Of a DNA stretch of 64,000 nt, positions 30,242 to 40,567 are shown piece after piece. Within the stretch, counting starts at the first letter, position 1; every line of letters starts with the position of its first letter. The DNA is taken from positions 1-64,000 of the forward strand of contig NZ_CP049902.1 in NCBI RefSeq assembly GCF_018448495.1. Direction: 5' to 3'. The stretch comes from Psychrobacter sp. WY6 (GTDB lineage: Bacteria; Pseudomonadota; Gammaproteobacteria; Pseudomonadales; Moraxellaceae). Position numbers and translations under genes: made by a program. The notes below the pieces were generated by a model. The model was not told the DNA's origin, ran no database searches, and saw only the letters and a list, made by a program, of their open reading frames with translations.

Positions 30242-31788
30242 TTAAAAACGGGTTTTAAACTTTTTTGGCGCTTGATTCTGCATTTCCTGCATTTGTTTTT
30301 GCATCTCTTCGGTGCTTGGCATGTTGTTTGGATCCAGACCCATCTGCTTAGCCATTTGTTGTGGATTTACATCCTTGACGCCTTGCTGACCGCCGCCACC
30401 AAATAAAGGACCGCCACCGCCGCCACCTGCAGCACCGCCACCCATTAGCCCTTGCATCGACTTCATCATTTTACTGATGCCTTCAGGCTTGGAGATCATT
30501 TTTTCATTTTTGCCATTTGCTTGTGTTGTTTGAGCAAACGATTGACGTCTTGAATCTCACGTCCAGAACCTGCAGCAATACGGCGCTTACGGCTTGGATT
30601 AATTTTATCGGGATTTTTGCGCTCAAATGGCGTCATCGAATTAATCAACGCTTCCATCTCACGTACTTTTTCTTCTGGCTTGGCATCCTCGACCGCTTTT
30701 TGCATATCCGAGCCGCCCATACCTGGCATCTTATCTAAGAAGCCTGCCATGCCTCCCATGCTTTTCATTTGTTGGAACTGGGTCAATAGATCCTCAAGGT
30801 CGAAATCACCGCCCTTTTGCATCTTTTTCGCCATTTTTTCGGCTTTATCACGGTCGATTTTTTGTTCAACTTCTTCGACCAAACTCAGTACGTCACCCAT
30901 ACCAAGAATACGTTGAGCGATACGTTCAGGATGGAACAGCTCTAACGCGTCTAATTTTTCACCGCGACCTAAAAACTTAATTGGTTTGCCAGTAATCGCA
31001 CGTACAGAAAGTGCCGCACCACCGCGCGCATCACCATCAGTCTTAGTTAAAATCACACCCGTTAATGGCAGCGCATCATTAAAGGCTTTGGCAGTATTTG
31101 CCGCATCCTGACCCGTCATCGCATCGACGACAAATAACGTTTCAGACGGATTGACCGCTGCAGTTAACGCCTTAATTTCAGCCATCATAGTCTCATCGAT
31201 AGCCAGACGACCAGCGGTATCAATAATCAAAATATCTTGGTACTGAATCTTTGCTTCTTCGATAGCACGCAGCGCAATATCAATCGGGTTTTCGTCGCTA
31301 CTTGAATTAACAAACTTGGCATTCACTTGACCTGCCACTTGCTCAAGCTGAGCAATCGCCGCTGGACGATAGACGTCAGCGGATACCAGCATCACTTTTT
31401 TCTTATGGCGCTCTTGTAAAAACTTCGCCAATTTACCAGCCGTGGTGGTTTTACCCGCACCTTGCAAACCAGCCAATAGATAAACAACTGGTGGCTTACC
31501 CGTCATCTCAAGCTGCTGATTAGCACTGCCCATCATCTCAGTCAGCTCGTCATGGACGATTTTGACAAAGGCTTGCCCCGGTGCTAACTCTTTGAGTACT
31601 TCTGCACCAAGCGCTTGCTCTTTGACGCGCTTTACAAAGTCACGGGTGACGGGTAGCGCGACGTCGGCTTCTAGTAGCGCCATACGCACTTCACGCAGGG
31701 TATCTTTGATGTTGTCTTCGGTCAACTGCCCAGTACCGACGATATTGCGCAGGCTCGACGATAAGCGTTCTGTTAAGGTATCAAACAT
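30242..31788 (-). CDS. ffh: Signal recognition particle protein Ffh (frameshift before C-terminal tail)
   Basis: Ffh is the SRP GTPase that targets nascent membrane proteins. The NG domain has GLQGAGKTTTAGKLA, DTAGRLAIDE and TKTDGDARGG. The M domain has SGREIQDVNRLLKQHKQM with a Met-rich helix. The main frame stops at 30496 after KMKK; one missing A in the run at about 30493-30498 would give KKMISKPEGISKMM and continue through a long Gly-rich, Met-rich tail (GLMGGGAAGGGG). Merged length about 515 residues. The tail is longer than in E. coli (about 453). ypjD diverges upstream. Confidence 0.93.
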
Positions 31789-32260
31789 AAATAACTCTCG
31801 GTTAAAATAATTCTTGGTGAAAACAATATTTACTTAAAATAATGCTTACTTAAAATAATACTTAGTGAAACTGGCTTCAGCTCAAATAGCGGATAAATAT
31901 TCTTAGGGAATACTGTAAAGTATTTAATCGTATCTTCATAAAAACAATGATAAAAAACAGTATATTATCAAAACTATAGCACCAAGACGACGCCAAAATT
32001 ATAATGATTTTGCAAATACAGCATTACCAAAGCTTGGCGCGGCGCTTTATGACTTATAGACAATCGCTTTACAAGCTAGGCATATGAGCGCTTATTCAAG
32101 CAAACTTGGCCAAGCATTTATAAGGAATAAGCAAGTTGGTGCTCAATTGGCACCCATTTTATGATAAATTGGACGATTATTCTAATCATTCCGATAATAC
32201 CACTTTAGCATTAAATTGAGCGGCTATTTTGCGCTCAGTATGAGATGAGGCATTATATCT
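31789..32260. other. Intergenic region between ffh and ypjD
   Basis: This AT-rich region holds the two divergent promoters but no consensus box I can defend. It includes the short tandem repeat at 31831-31862. No ORF is supported. Confidence 0.5.
31831..31862 (+). repeat. 16-bp tandem repeat
   Basis: TACTTAAAATAATGCT is followed at once by TACTTAAAATAATACT. A decayed third copy lies at 31800-31815. Confidence 0.7.
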
Positions 32261-33050
32261 GTGCACTTTGCATTCTTACTTGCTAGCCTAGCCTATATCT
32301 TAGTCAGCGCTTACCTTAGTTGGGCACTGACTCGGGATAAGCCTATCCATAAAGGCATCAGTTTGGGATTATTGATGGTCGGCATGCTCGCGCATGCGGC
32401 GCTACTTTATCCTTATGTTGTTACGCTTTACGGGCTAAACTTTAATCTTTTTAATATCATTAGTCTAATCAGCTTATTTTTTGTTCTTCTATTTTTTATT
32501 TTGTTTGTATCGCCCTATCGTCAGTCTGGGCATACTGGCAGCGCCAACAGCATTGGTAGGGTTAACAATTGGCTATATTGGCCGTGCGCCTTATCAACCC
32601 ATTACAAATATCAGTATTGGGCTTGAAGCTCATATATTACTATCACTTGCCGCCTATTGTGTGCTGCTGATGGCAGCGGTGCAAGCGCTATTTTTACGCC
32701 TACAAATACGCGAACTCAAGCACCACTCTATTCATCGTTTTTGGGTGAATAAACTACCGTCACTACAAAGTATGGAGAGTCTATTATTCGATATGCTATT
32801 GGTCGGTTTTGTCCTACTAAGTATCGCATTGGGCATTGGCTTTATCTATGTAAAGGATTTGATGGCGCAGCATATTGTGCATAAGACCGTGTTTAGCCTG
32901 CTGTCTTGGTTATTGTTTGGGGCGCTACTGGTCGGTAACTGGCGTGCTGGATGGCGGGGCAAACGTGCCGCCAATATGACTATCTATGCTTTTATCCTAT
33001 TAGCCATCGGCTTTGTGGGCAGCAAGTTTGTGTTAGAGATGCTGATATAA
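32261..33050 (+). CDS. ypjD: CcsA-type cytochrome c assembly/YpjD family protein (frameshifted)
   Basis: This integral membrane protein has eight hydrophobic helices, the usual neighbour of ffh in gammaproteobacteria. YpjD (CorE) is linked to cobalt resistance, and CcsA homologues handle heme. The start is GTG 32261 with GAGG ten bases before. The frame changes at about 32490-32520 (LFVSPYR, then IVSLGILAAPTALVG). The downstream frame contains GLEAHILLSLAAYC and HKTVFSLLSWLLFG, with conserved His. Confidence 0.88.
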
Positions 33051-33081
33051 AATCAGCGCTGCAATAGCAATAGGTCCAGAA

Positions 33082-33120
33082 AAAAGCCGTGAGTATTAAT
33101 GAATAATACTCACGGCTTTT
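33082..33120. terminator. Bidirectional terminator
   Basis: The stem AAAAGCCGTGAGTATT (33082-33097) pairs with its complement at 33105-33120. It lies between ypjD and the convergent purU. Confidence 0.9.
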
Positions 33121-33173
33121 TTTAACCTTCTGTTAACCAGCACTTCTCAATTTGAACTCGCTCTAATTAAATG

Positions 33174-34103
33174 CTAATTAAAAACCACGGTTTTATTACC
33201 CGCTACAATCACGCGGTTTTGTACATGCCAGTTCACAGCGCGTGCCAAGACATTACGCTCGATATCACGACCAATAGCGCGCAGCTCCGTCACACCTTGA
33301 CGGTGAGTGACTCGGTGTACATCTTGCTCAATGATAGGGCCTTGATCAAGCTCAGCGGTGACATAATGCGCGGTCGCGCCGATGAGTTTCACACCTTTAT
33401 CATAAGCCTGACGATAAGGATCAGCTCCCACAAATGCAGGCAAAAATGAATGATGAATATTAATGACTTGCATCGGCCATCGCTTGACAAAATCAGACGA
33501 TAATATCTGCATATAACGCGCCAACACTAGCAAATCATTGCCTTCCATCAACTCATGAATTTGCTCTTCTGCCTCTGATTTATTGTCTTTGGTCACTGGC
33601 ACATGATGGAAAGTAATACCGAAGTTCTCTACCGATTGGCGCAAGTCTTCGTGATTACTAACAACAGAGGTAATCTCGCAGTCAAGTAAACCTCGCTGAT
33701 GCCGCCATAACAAATCCAACAATGCATGATCAAACTTTGATACTAAAATGCCAACTTTTGTCTTAATCGCATTATCATGTAAACGCCAAGCCATGTTATG
33801 GCGCTTGGCTACCGTATGCGCAAAACTGGCTTCAAAATTCTCAATAATCTCGCTTAATCCTGCTAAAGCAAACTCTAAACGCATAAAATATTGACCACCC
33901 TCATGAGCAGTTGAATACTGATCGAGAGTAATAATATTAGCACCATAGCGATGAATAAACTCAGATACCGCTTGCACAATACCGGCTTGATCGCGGCATT
34001 TAATCAATAGCGTGGCAGTATCGATTGCCGTCTTGTTAGACAGGTTACTAGATAGTTTATGAGATGAGTGTTTTACTGAAGTAATCGTTGCAGTGTCTGA
34101 CAT
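33174..34103 (-). CDS. purU: Formyltetrahydrofolate deformylase PurU
   Basis: PurU hydrolyses 10-formyl-THF to THF and formate. An N-terminal ACT domain (LIKCRDQAGIVQAVSEF) precedes the formyltransferase fold, with NIHHSFLPAF and HYVTAELDQGPII carrying the catalytic Asn-His-Asp set. I choose ATG 34103 (MSDTATITSV); an in-frame ATG at 34160 would add 19 residues. A terminator separates it from ypjD. Confidence 0.93.
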   Translation of the reverse strand: MSDTATITSVKHSSHKLSSNLSNKTAIDTATLLIKCRDQAGIVQAVSEFIHRYGANIITLDQYSTAHEGGQYFMRLEFALAGLSEIIENFEASFAHTVAKRHNMAWRLHDNAIKTKVGILVSKFDHALLDLLWRHQRGLLDCEITSVVSNHEDLRQSVENFGITFHHVPVTKDNKSEAEEQIHELMEGNDLLVLARYMQILSSDFVKRWPMQVINIHHSFLPAFVGADPYRQAYDKGVKLIGATAHYVTAELDQGPIIEQDVHRVTHRQGVTELRAIGRDIERNVLARAVNWHVQNRVIVAGNKTVVFN

Positions 34104-34240
34104 AGTGCGCCCAATCAAAAAATTAAACTTGCTACTGACTTTCAATACGGTCATTAGCATAGGAAACCGACTATTCTAATCGCTTTTACCTAACTTTGCT
34201 GACTGAGTTGGTTTTTTTTAGTTATTAAGATTCATAACGT

Positions 34241-34268
34241 AAAAACCCCCAACGCGAGGTTAGGGGTT
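34241..34268 (-). terminator. Terminator after the surface lipoprotein gene
   Basis: AACCCCCAA and TTAGGGGTT pair across a short GC-rich loop with one mismatch, followed on the minus strand by five T. Confidence 0.7.
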
Positions 34269-34288
34269 CGTTCTAAAGCCTAAAGCAA

Positions 34289-36585
34289 CTATCCAATAGT
34301 ATAAGTATAGCTAGTTACATTGCCATTTGGTGAAGTGGCAGTAATCTTAACCTCATCCGTTGCCTGACAGTTTTTCAGCTTAAAGGTTGTAAAAGTACCC
34401 AAGTTATCACCCGGCATACCAGTTGCTAAGTTAGCAGGTACTTTAGTAACACCTGATAGGGTAGCCTCACAAGTATTATTTTTGCTTTCTACACTAATGT
34501 CGCCTATAGGTGGATTAGTAGTAAATACTTGTGAAGTTCCCGTACCGTTACTACCAATAGGAACTAAAAACTCTTCATTACCAACTTTTACAGTAACTCT
34601 TGATCTTGGATTAGCATCCAAAACCTCAATGAAAAATCCATTTGCGACACGTTCAATTGTAGCAGTTGGATTTGCAGAAGTTTGGTCAATTGCTGAACCA
34701 GTTATCGTTGTACCAGAAGGCATAGGATTTAAGTCGTAAAAACCACCGCTATTCACTCTAAATGATATGGATGTGTCACTACTAAAAATAGCTTGAGGTG
34801 TTCGAACTGTAAAATTACCACCTTGATCTAAACTTCCCACAGTGAAACGCGTATCGTTACCGTTAGACAGCAAAGTAACAGCTTGATAACGTACTACCGT
34901 ATCTAAATCAGTGTTACAGCTATTTACTTTGTTGGGTGAAACGAACTCATTGATATACCTAGATTCGTACTGACGTTTTTTCAAATCAGACAATGATGGA
35001 AATTTTAAATTGATGTACTTATCAATATTATTTTCACATGCATTGCTTGCCCCAGTTGTCAGTGGATAAGTAAACTCACCAATCTGAAAATCTCCGCTTT
35101 CATTATCGTCACGGAATGTATCACCGATATTATGAACTAGTATATCAACACCTTCATCCCAAGCATTGTTTTCGTTCATATCGATGTAGTCTTTTTCACC
35201 TTCAGCAACTGCTAAAATACTTACGCGTCCATCACCTGGACGCGGGTTTTGCGTTGTAAAGGTGACATCACAGTTACCATCAACTGTGGCACAACTAGAG
35301 GTAACCTTGCCGCCTTCGGCAGTAAAGTTAATTACTGTGCCATCGGGCACTTTATTACCATTACGATCCACCATTCTTGCATTGATTTGAGTACTATCGC
35401 CATCATAAGACCAATCTAAAACGTTCTTCTCCCATGATAAAACTAAGGCCCGTCTGAGTGACTCGTGAGCTGGCTACTGTGTTTTTGACAAAGCATTTAT
35501 TAATGGGTCATCTACTAAAGATACTTCAATCTCTACTGGCCCAGGCGTTGTACCAGGGAATATAGGCACAATAATCTGACCACTAGCATCAGTGGTTGCT
35601 ACATAAGATTGCTGGTTTCTATTTGGTCCAAAAGTAAGACCAAGGGGTGATTTCTCTAAAGACACTCTGACTTGTTCATTTGCCAGGGTAGTAGATCCAG
35701 AGTACACCGTAAACTCAGCTTGTCCTGTAGAAGATGAGCCACTACCGCGAATACCTAGACTGATGTCATTAGAAGTATAGATAATTGATGTAGCTTCAGC
35801 AGAGGCAACAGTAACTGTCGTTGACTTAGTTTTATTACCTGTGCAGACATACTAACTGGACCACTACATAGTGTGGTATCTAAATTAATGGCTTTAAAAA
35901 CTGCTTTAATCATCCCTTCACTATCAGAGGTAACTTGTTCTGGTATTTGACCACAGCTACTATTGAGGTTTACTAAAACACCACTTAGTACATCACCTGC
36001 TTCATTAGTAACTTTTAGACTGATAGGCGTTTGGCCTCCTGAAGCCAAGCTACTGGACCCAACTGTTATTTCTGACAAAGTAACATTTGTTGCCTGAACT
36101 GAGAAAGTTGTCTCCGTTGTAGCGGTTTTCTGCTTATAGGTTACATTCGCTGAGATAGTATATGCGCCTGAAACCTCTGCATTATTAGGTTTCAAAAATA
36201 TTTGCGCTATACCTTCTGCATCTGTCAAAACTGCGCCTGATGTTGTTTGAGAAAGATTTATCCCTTCTGCATCAATATCGAAAACAACTTTCGCATTTAT
36301 AATAGGGTTTTTAGCTTTATCAACAACCTTTATCTTGTAGTAGGCTCCTTCTAAGCTAATTGAGTTTATGATATTACTATCAGCATTAAAGAGTGCACCT
36401 TCTACAATATTGATTTCCCCAATAGCTTGTTCACCGTCACCTGTACCAGGCTGCTCTACACCCAAATCAGGCGCTGGCGCAATTGTATCTGTACCATCCG
36501 CCCCACATCCTGCTAATGTTAAAGCCAGTGATAACGCTGTCAATTGAAACAACTTAGAAGAAAGTGGGCGTGAACTATATGACAT
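34289..36585 (-). CDS. Large Ig-like (Big_1/invasin-type) surface lipoprotein (frameshifted)
   Basis: The signal peptide ends in the lipobox LAGC near residue 27. The mature protein opens with a Pro/Gly-rich linker and then bacterial Ig-like repeats: KVVDKAKNPIINAKVVFDID, SLKVTNEAGDVLSGVLVNL and INARMVDRNGNKVPDGTVI. Each is followed by a G-x-x-x-V-T-F type strand, as in Big_1/invasin domains. The frame changes near 35845, 35483 and 35440; joined sequence reads through VTVASAEATSII and VLDWSYDGDSTQ. Merged length is about 765 residues. The C-terminal 360 residues are less repetitive, with several Cys. Such proteins are adhesins or surface scaffolds; the ligand is unknown. Confidence 0.8.
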
Positions 36586-36810
36586 GTTTTGGACTCCGCG
36601 TCAGCAGTAATTTATTCGAGCAAATAAACAAAAATCATTACACAGAATCATAATAGATTGGTAATGATACATAGATTTACATTAATACCCGTTGTATTAA
36701 CAGATTGTATTAAATATATAACAGCAACTTTACTGACTTTGTCATAACTTACAACTAAAAATTAATTTTTACTATTAAATAATCAACAACATAGCCAGTG
36801 AATTTCAGGG

Positions 36811-36816
36811 TATAAT
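36811..36816 (+). promoter_or_regulatory. Candidate -10 box for rpmBG
   Basis: TATAAT, preceded by GGG, lies about 250 bp before rpmB. There is no clear -35 box. Confidence 0.3.
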
Positions 36817-37028
36817 AGCCATCCTTTAGATCGACAATAATCATAAAAATATTTGAGTATTCATCACTTTTATGGTATAAATGTCGGCTTTAAAATTTTC
36901 TGAATTGGTACGCTTGTTATTTGCCTTTAGATAACAGCAATATCAACTCAACATTCATATAGTTTTGTTTGGTGCAAAGCTGCCGCTTGCTGTGTCCATG
37001 CCGCAAAAACGTGCAACTTGCCCAGACT

Positions 37029-37049
37029 GGTATGAGAAAAACTCATACC
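37029..37049 (+). promoter_or_regulatory. Leader hairpin upstream of rpmB
   Basis: GGTATGAG pairs perfectly with CTCATACC around an AAAAA loop, ending 20 bp before the rpmB ATG. No T-run follows, so this is not a terminator. It could be a translational control element. Confidence 0.5.
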
Positions 37050-37069
37050 TCATAGATTAGGAGTTCGCC

Positions 37070-37305
37070 ATGTCTCGAGTTTGCCAAGTGACTGGAAAGC
37101 GCCCTATGGTGGGTAATAATGTTTCGCACGCAAAAACAAAACCCGTCGTCGCTTTCTACCAAACCTTCATAACCATCGTTTTTGGGTAGAGTCTGAAAAT
37201 CGTTTTGTACGTCTACGTGTGTCTACCAAAGGTATGCGCACTATTGACAAACTTGGTATCGATAAAGTGTTAGCAGATATGCGCGCACAAGGTCAAAAAG
37301 TATAA
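37070..37305 (+). CDS. rpmB: 50S ribosomal protein bL28 (frameshifted)
   Basis: The product begins [22 protein letters not shown] and, after a one-base correction in the A-run at about 37131-37136, continues [17 protein letters not shown] and ends MRAQGQKV. The corrected length, 78 residues, is exactly that of bL28. TTAGGAG precedes the ATG. rpmG follows in the usual pair. Confidence 0.93.
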
Positions 37306-37438
37306 GTTAAGACTGGCAGCTTAATATCTCGATAATTTTCGTCGTTTAAGCTGCTTTTCTGCTACATCTTATGTAGCTACTTAATATTTTAGATCCGTAC
37401 CTATCGTTTGAAGACCCCTCATTTACAGGAAAGCTATC

Positions 37439-37597
37439 ATGAGAGATAAAATTAAATTAGTATCAACAGCTGGTACTGGGTATTACTACACACTACTAAA
37501 AACAAACGCACTATGCCTGGCAAATGGAAATGGAAAATGAGAAATTCGATCCAAAAATTCGCCAGCACGTGATGTTAAAGAAGCTAAAATCAAATAA
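37439..37597 (+). CDS. rpmG: 50S ribosomal protein bL33 (frameshifted)
   Basis: The product begins MRDKIKLVSTAGTGYYYT and, through compensating shifts near 37490, 37520-37525 and 37576, reads TKNKRTMPGK, EKFDPKIRQHVM and KEAKIK, which is bL33. The span is 159 bp, i.e. 52 residues. AGGAAAG precedes the ATG. It is too short and broken to appear as one open frame. Confidence 0.9.
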
Positions 37598-37653
37598 TTG
37601 CTATAATTTATAGAAATATTTTCATAAATACTTTCTATAAATAAGTTATTTGA

Positions 37654-37687
37654 AAAAAAGGGTATATCAATTGATATACCCTTTTTT
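37654..37687. terminator. Terminator after rpmG
   Basis: AAAAAAGGGTATATCAA pairs with TTGATATACCCTTTTTT. It also serves the convergent gene at 37749. Confidence 0.9.
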
Positions 37688-37748
37688 ATGCTACTTTTCA
37701 TGATGATTATTTTAATTGACTACTAGCCAGCTTAACAGCAACTCATCA

Positions 37749-38060
37749 CTAACTATAGTGCGTCGGCTCTTTGTCATAAACATGCGCATGCCATTGGCTC
37801 ATCTGCTTTTGCATAATGACCTGAATCGCGGCATGAATCATATGCTGACCTATCGCTTGGGTGTCACTACCGAGCAGCTCTTTAAGCTTTTCAGAAAAAT
37901 CAATGGTCATCAGCGGCGCTTCGTCTTGTTCCGCGTCACGTAACAATAAGCGACCATCTTCTGCCTCTACCAACTCAAGGGTAGTCTCTTTGGCAAATCC
38001 TGCAAATTGATCCGTACTTTCGTTATCTACTTCTATATCATTATCGATATCGTATGGCAT
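37749..38060 (-). CDS. Conserved acidic protein of unknown function
   Basis: The product from ATG 38060 is 103 residues, with GAGGAA nine bases upstream. An in-frame start at 38096 adds 12. It is acidic (VDNESTDQFAGFAKETTLEL), with a helical C-terminal half (IGQHMIHAAIQVIMQKQMSQ). No membrane segment. I do not recognise a family. Confidence 0.65.
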   Translation of the reverse strand: MPYDIDNDIEVDNESTDQFAGFAKETTLELVEAEDGRLLLRDAEQDEAPLMTIDFSEKLKELLGSDTQAIGQHMIHAAIQVIMQKQMSQWHAHVYDKEPTHYS

Positions 38061-38245
38061 GAATTGGTTCCTCATTGTCCCGTCTAATACTTGCAAGAAA
38101 AATCGCGCGTCGCAACATTATTGTTTTACAGTAATACGGGTAAAACTATCTTAGTCATACAATGGACGCTTTGGTCTTGAAATTCAAGGCTTGTCACATA
38201 AGTCTTATACATATAGGCTTTTTGGGTGTGCTATCACTGATAGTA

Positions 38246-38557
38246 TTAGCGCCAGTAGCGTAATTTTGCCACAGTAAATAAGAAGGCAACAAACATACCG
38301 AGATAATACATGAGCTTTAACTCTAATGTCGGATCTCGATATTTAAACGGTAAGGCTACAGTGGCGGTGGCGGTCGGAAATATCAACAGCATAAGCAGCC
38401 AGTTTTCGATGACATTGAGCCAACCTTGTAAATCAGTACCGTTACGCAATGATGCTAGCCCTAGCAGCAAACAGGCGATAATTAAGCTGGTGAATAAGCC
38501 ATTGGGTAGATCTTTTGGATAGATGATATTGGCAATCTTGGTCGGTATGATTCTCAT
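38246..38557 (-). CDS. Small membrane protein of unknown function
   Basis: The 103-residue product has about three hydrophobic helices (ANIIYPKDLPNGLFTSLIIA, then LLMLLIFPTATATVALPF and YYLGMFVAFLFTVAKL). No known domain is recognised. Confidence 0.65.
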   Translation of the reverse strand: MRIIPTKIANIIYPKDLPNGLFTSLIIACLLLGLASLRNGTDLQGWLNVIENWLLMLLIFPTATATVALPFKYRDPTLELKLMYYLGMFVAFLFTVAKLRYWR

Positions 38558-38677
38558 GTAAAATTCCAGTCACGCTTGTAGCGCGTGACTTAATAATTAA
38601 AAATTGTGTAAAAACAGCCTATCATAAATACTGCAGTGCACTCTTTACCAAACAGCTTTATCTCTGCTCATAAGACT

Positions 38678-39055
38678 CTAACTGTAAGTACCCATTAACC
38701 AAAGCATCGATATACAAGAGGTTAAATAACCCAAGCTAATGGCATTCCAGCTCTCTATATGCATGCCTTTAACTTTGTTAAGTATCTTCGAACCTAGCCA
38801 AAAAAACAGGGGAATGCCCAACATAAATGCAGGCACAATGACCGCAGCATGACGTAATACTTCACCAGTATCATCACCGACCATTAGGCGAAAGCCGTAA
38901 CCCGCCAGACTTAGAACCAAGGCAAATACAGCCAAGCCAATAGTAATACCCTTTGGCACCAAGCTGCGTTGCTGTGTCTCATTCTGAATTGGCTGCTCAG
39001 TGCTTTGCTCTGACTCAGGTGATTCTGACGAATTGATTGAGTTTTTTGTGTCCAT
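38678..39055 (-). CDS. Small membrane protein with polar N-terminus, unknown
   Basis: The 125-residue product has a Ser/Glu/Gln-rich cytoplasmic start (NSSESPESEQSTEQP) and three helices, the last (LGYLTSCISMLWLMG) at the end. It is next to another small membrane protein and rpe. Function unknown. Confidence 0.65.
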   Translation of the reverse strand: MDTKNSINSSESPESEQSTEQPIQNETQQRSLVPKGITIGLAVFALVLSLAGYGFRLMVGDDTGEVLRHAAVIVPAFMLGIPLFFWLGSKILNKVKGMHIESWNAISLGYLTSCISMLWLMGTYS

Positions 39056-39175
39056 ATTTCACCTTTACGTAACTTGCCGTTATGCATCGTTATCCGTTAT
39101 ACAGCACATTTTGCTACTATTCTTTTATGACGAAAATGACTGATCAACGTATTTACCAATCACATAAGACTGAGG

Positions 39176-39868
39176 TTATTCGTTACCATTAGCCAAAGCC
39201 AGCTCAGCACGCATAGCATCAATAGCCACTTTATAGTCATCTTGGCTAAAGATCGCCGACCCTGCCACAAACATATCAGCACCCGCTTCGGCAATGGCTC
39301 GGATATTACTGGCTTTGATACCGCCATCTACTTCTAATCTGATATCACGACCACTGGTGATGATGCGCTGACGGACTTGGCGCACTTTTTCTAACGTCCC
39401 TTCAATAAATGACTGACCGCCAAAACCTGGGTTGACGCTCATCAATAAAATTTGATCTACCTTGTCCATCACATAGTCTAAATAATGTAATGGCGTTGCG
39501 GGATTCAATACTAAACCACATTCAGCACCGCCATCTTTGATCAGCTGTAAAGAGCGATCAATATGCCCACTGGCTTCTGGATGAAAAGTGATAACACTCG
39601 CACCTGCTTCCAAAAACTGCTCAATCATGCCGTCAACTGGTGAGACCATCAAATGCACATCGATTGGTGCATCAATCCCATAATCACGCAGCGCCTTACA
39701 AATCATACTACCAAAGGTGAGATTGGGTACATAATGGTTATCCATTACATCAAAATGAATCACATCAGCACCTGATTCCAACACCCTTTCAACTTCTTCA
39801 CCTAGACGTGCAAAATCAGCTGAGAGTATTGATGGAGCGATAAGATAAGGTTTAGAAGGAATAATCAT
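39176..39868 (-). CDS. rpe: Ribulose-phosphate 3-epimerase
   Basis: This TIM-barrel enzyme interconverts ribulose-5-phosphate and xylulose-5-phosphate. [32 protein letters not shown] (metal His/Asp), [19 protein letters not shown] and EVDGGI are all conserved. Length 230 residues, normal. Confidence 0.96.
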   Translation of the reverse strand: MIIPSKPYLIAPSILSADFARLGEEVERVLESGADVIHFDVMDNHYVPNLTFGSMICKALRDYGIDAPIDVHLMVSPVDGMIEQFLEAGASVITFHPEASGHIDRSLQLIKDGGAECGLVLNPATPLHYLDYVMDKVDQILLMSVNPGFGGQSFIEGTLEKVRQVRQRIITSGRDIRLEVDGGIKASNIRAIAEAGADMFVAGSAIFSQDDYKVAIDAMRAELALANGNE

Positions 39869-39978
39869 AGTTAAGCTACCTGATTCTGTTGAAATAAAAT
39901 ACGAATAAAATAAAAAGAAACTAAGGACTGGCTTAAAAAACTGAGCCTTTAAAGCAATAATATTAAGAACTCAAACCA

Positions 39979-40431
39979 CTAGCGCTGCTTATACTGGGTT
40001 TTGCAATAAGCACGACCGACCTCGAAGCCTCGCTTAGCTTGATGTTTGGTCGCGCGATTACTGACACGCTGACGCCATAAGCGAAAAGATGACGGCTTTA
40101 GCGTTTGGCGCATCAGCTTAATCACGCCTGCTTCATTGAGACCATAGCTATGCTCTATCGCCGCAAACGGTGTTCTGTCCTCCCACGCCATTTCTATTAC
40201 TCGTGAGACTTGCGCGTCATCTAGCACTTTATCACCCGACTCATTGACTACAGTTGCGATAAGCTCATCTGAACGTGTCTGTCTGTCATTTGATTCAGTA
40301 CTAATATCAGCATGCTGATTATTTTTTAGAGCCGCGGTCATATCTGCTTGCATGGTCGCAAGCGATGACTGAACGGTTTGCTGCTTACAAGCCAAACCAT
40401 CGACTACTAATGCTGTCAGATTATTTGCCAT
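39979..40431 (-). CDS. TIGR03643/DUF2805 family protein
   Basis: The C-terminal half has the family signature: VIEMAWEDRTPFAAIEHSYG and VIKLMRQTLKPSSFRLWRQR, ending in a basic tail. The N-terminal 70 residues are a polar Gln/Asp-rich extension. The family has a helix-turn-helix-like look and unknown function. Confidence 0.85.
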   Translation of the reverse strand: MANNLTALVVDGLACKQQTVQSSLATMQADMTAALKNNQHADISTESNDRQTRSDELIATVVNESGDKVLDDAQVSRVIEMAWEDRTPFAAIEHSYGLNEAGVIKLMRQTLKPSSFRLWRQRVSNRATKHQAKRGFEVGRAYCKTQYKQR

Positions 40432-40567
40432 AAAACCTTACCTTTAAAGATGCTTAACCAACTTCTATTTTACATTAATCTATTTTATATCAATAAGTAC
40501 GCTTGACTAAATAATCAGCGTAACTGTCTGTCAATTTATCGATCAGATCATCATTCTAATACTGGAC

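Larger units (their letters stand above)
36586..37069. other. Intergenic region before rpmB
   Basis: No gene is supported in 484 bp. A TATAAT lies at 36811-36816 and a leader hairpin at 37029-37049. The AT-rich half next to the lipoprotein gene probably holds its promoter. Confidence 0.5.

Noticed and set aside
33171..33449. Plus-strand ORF overlapping purU
   Set aside because: Antisense shadow of a conserved gene.
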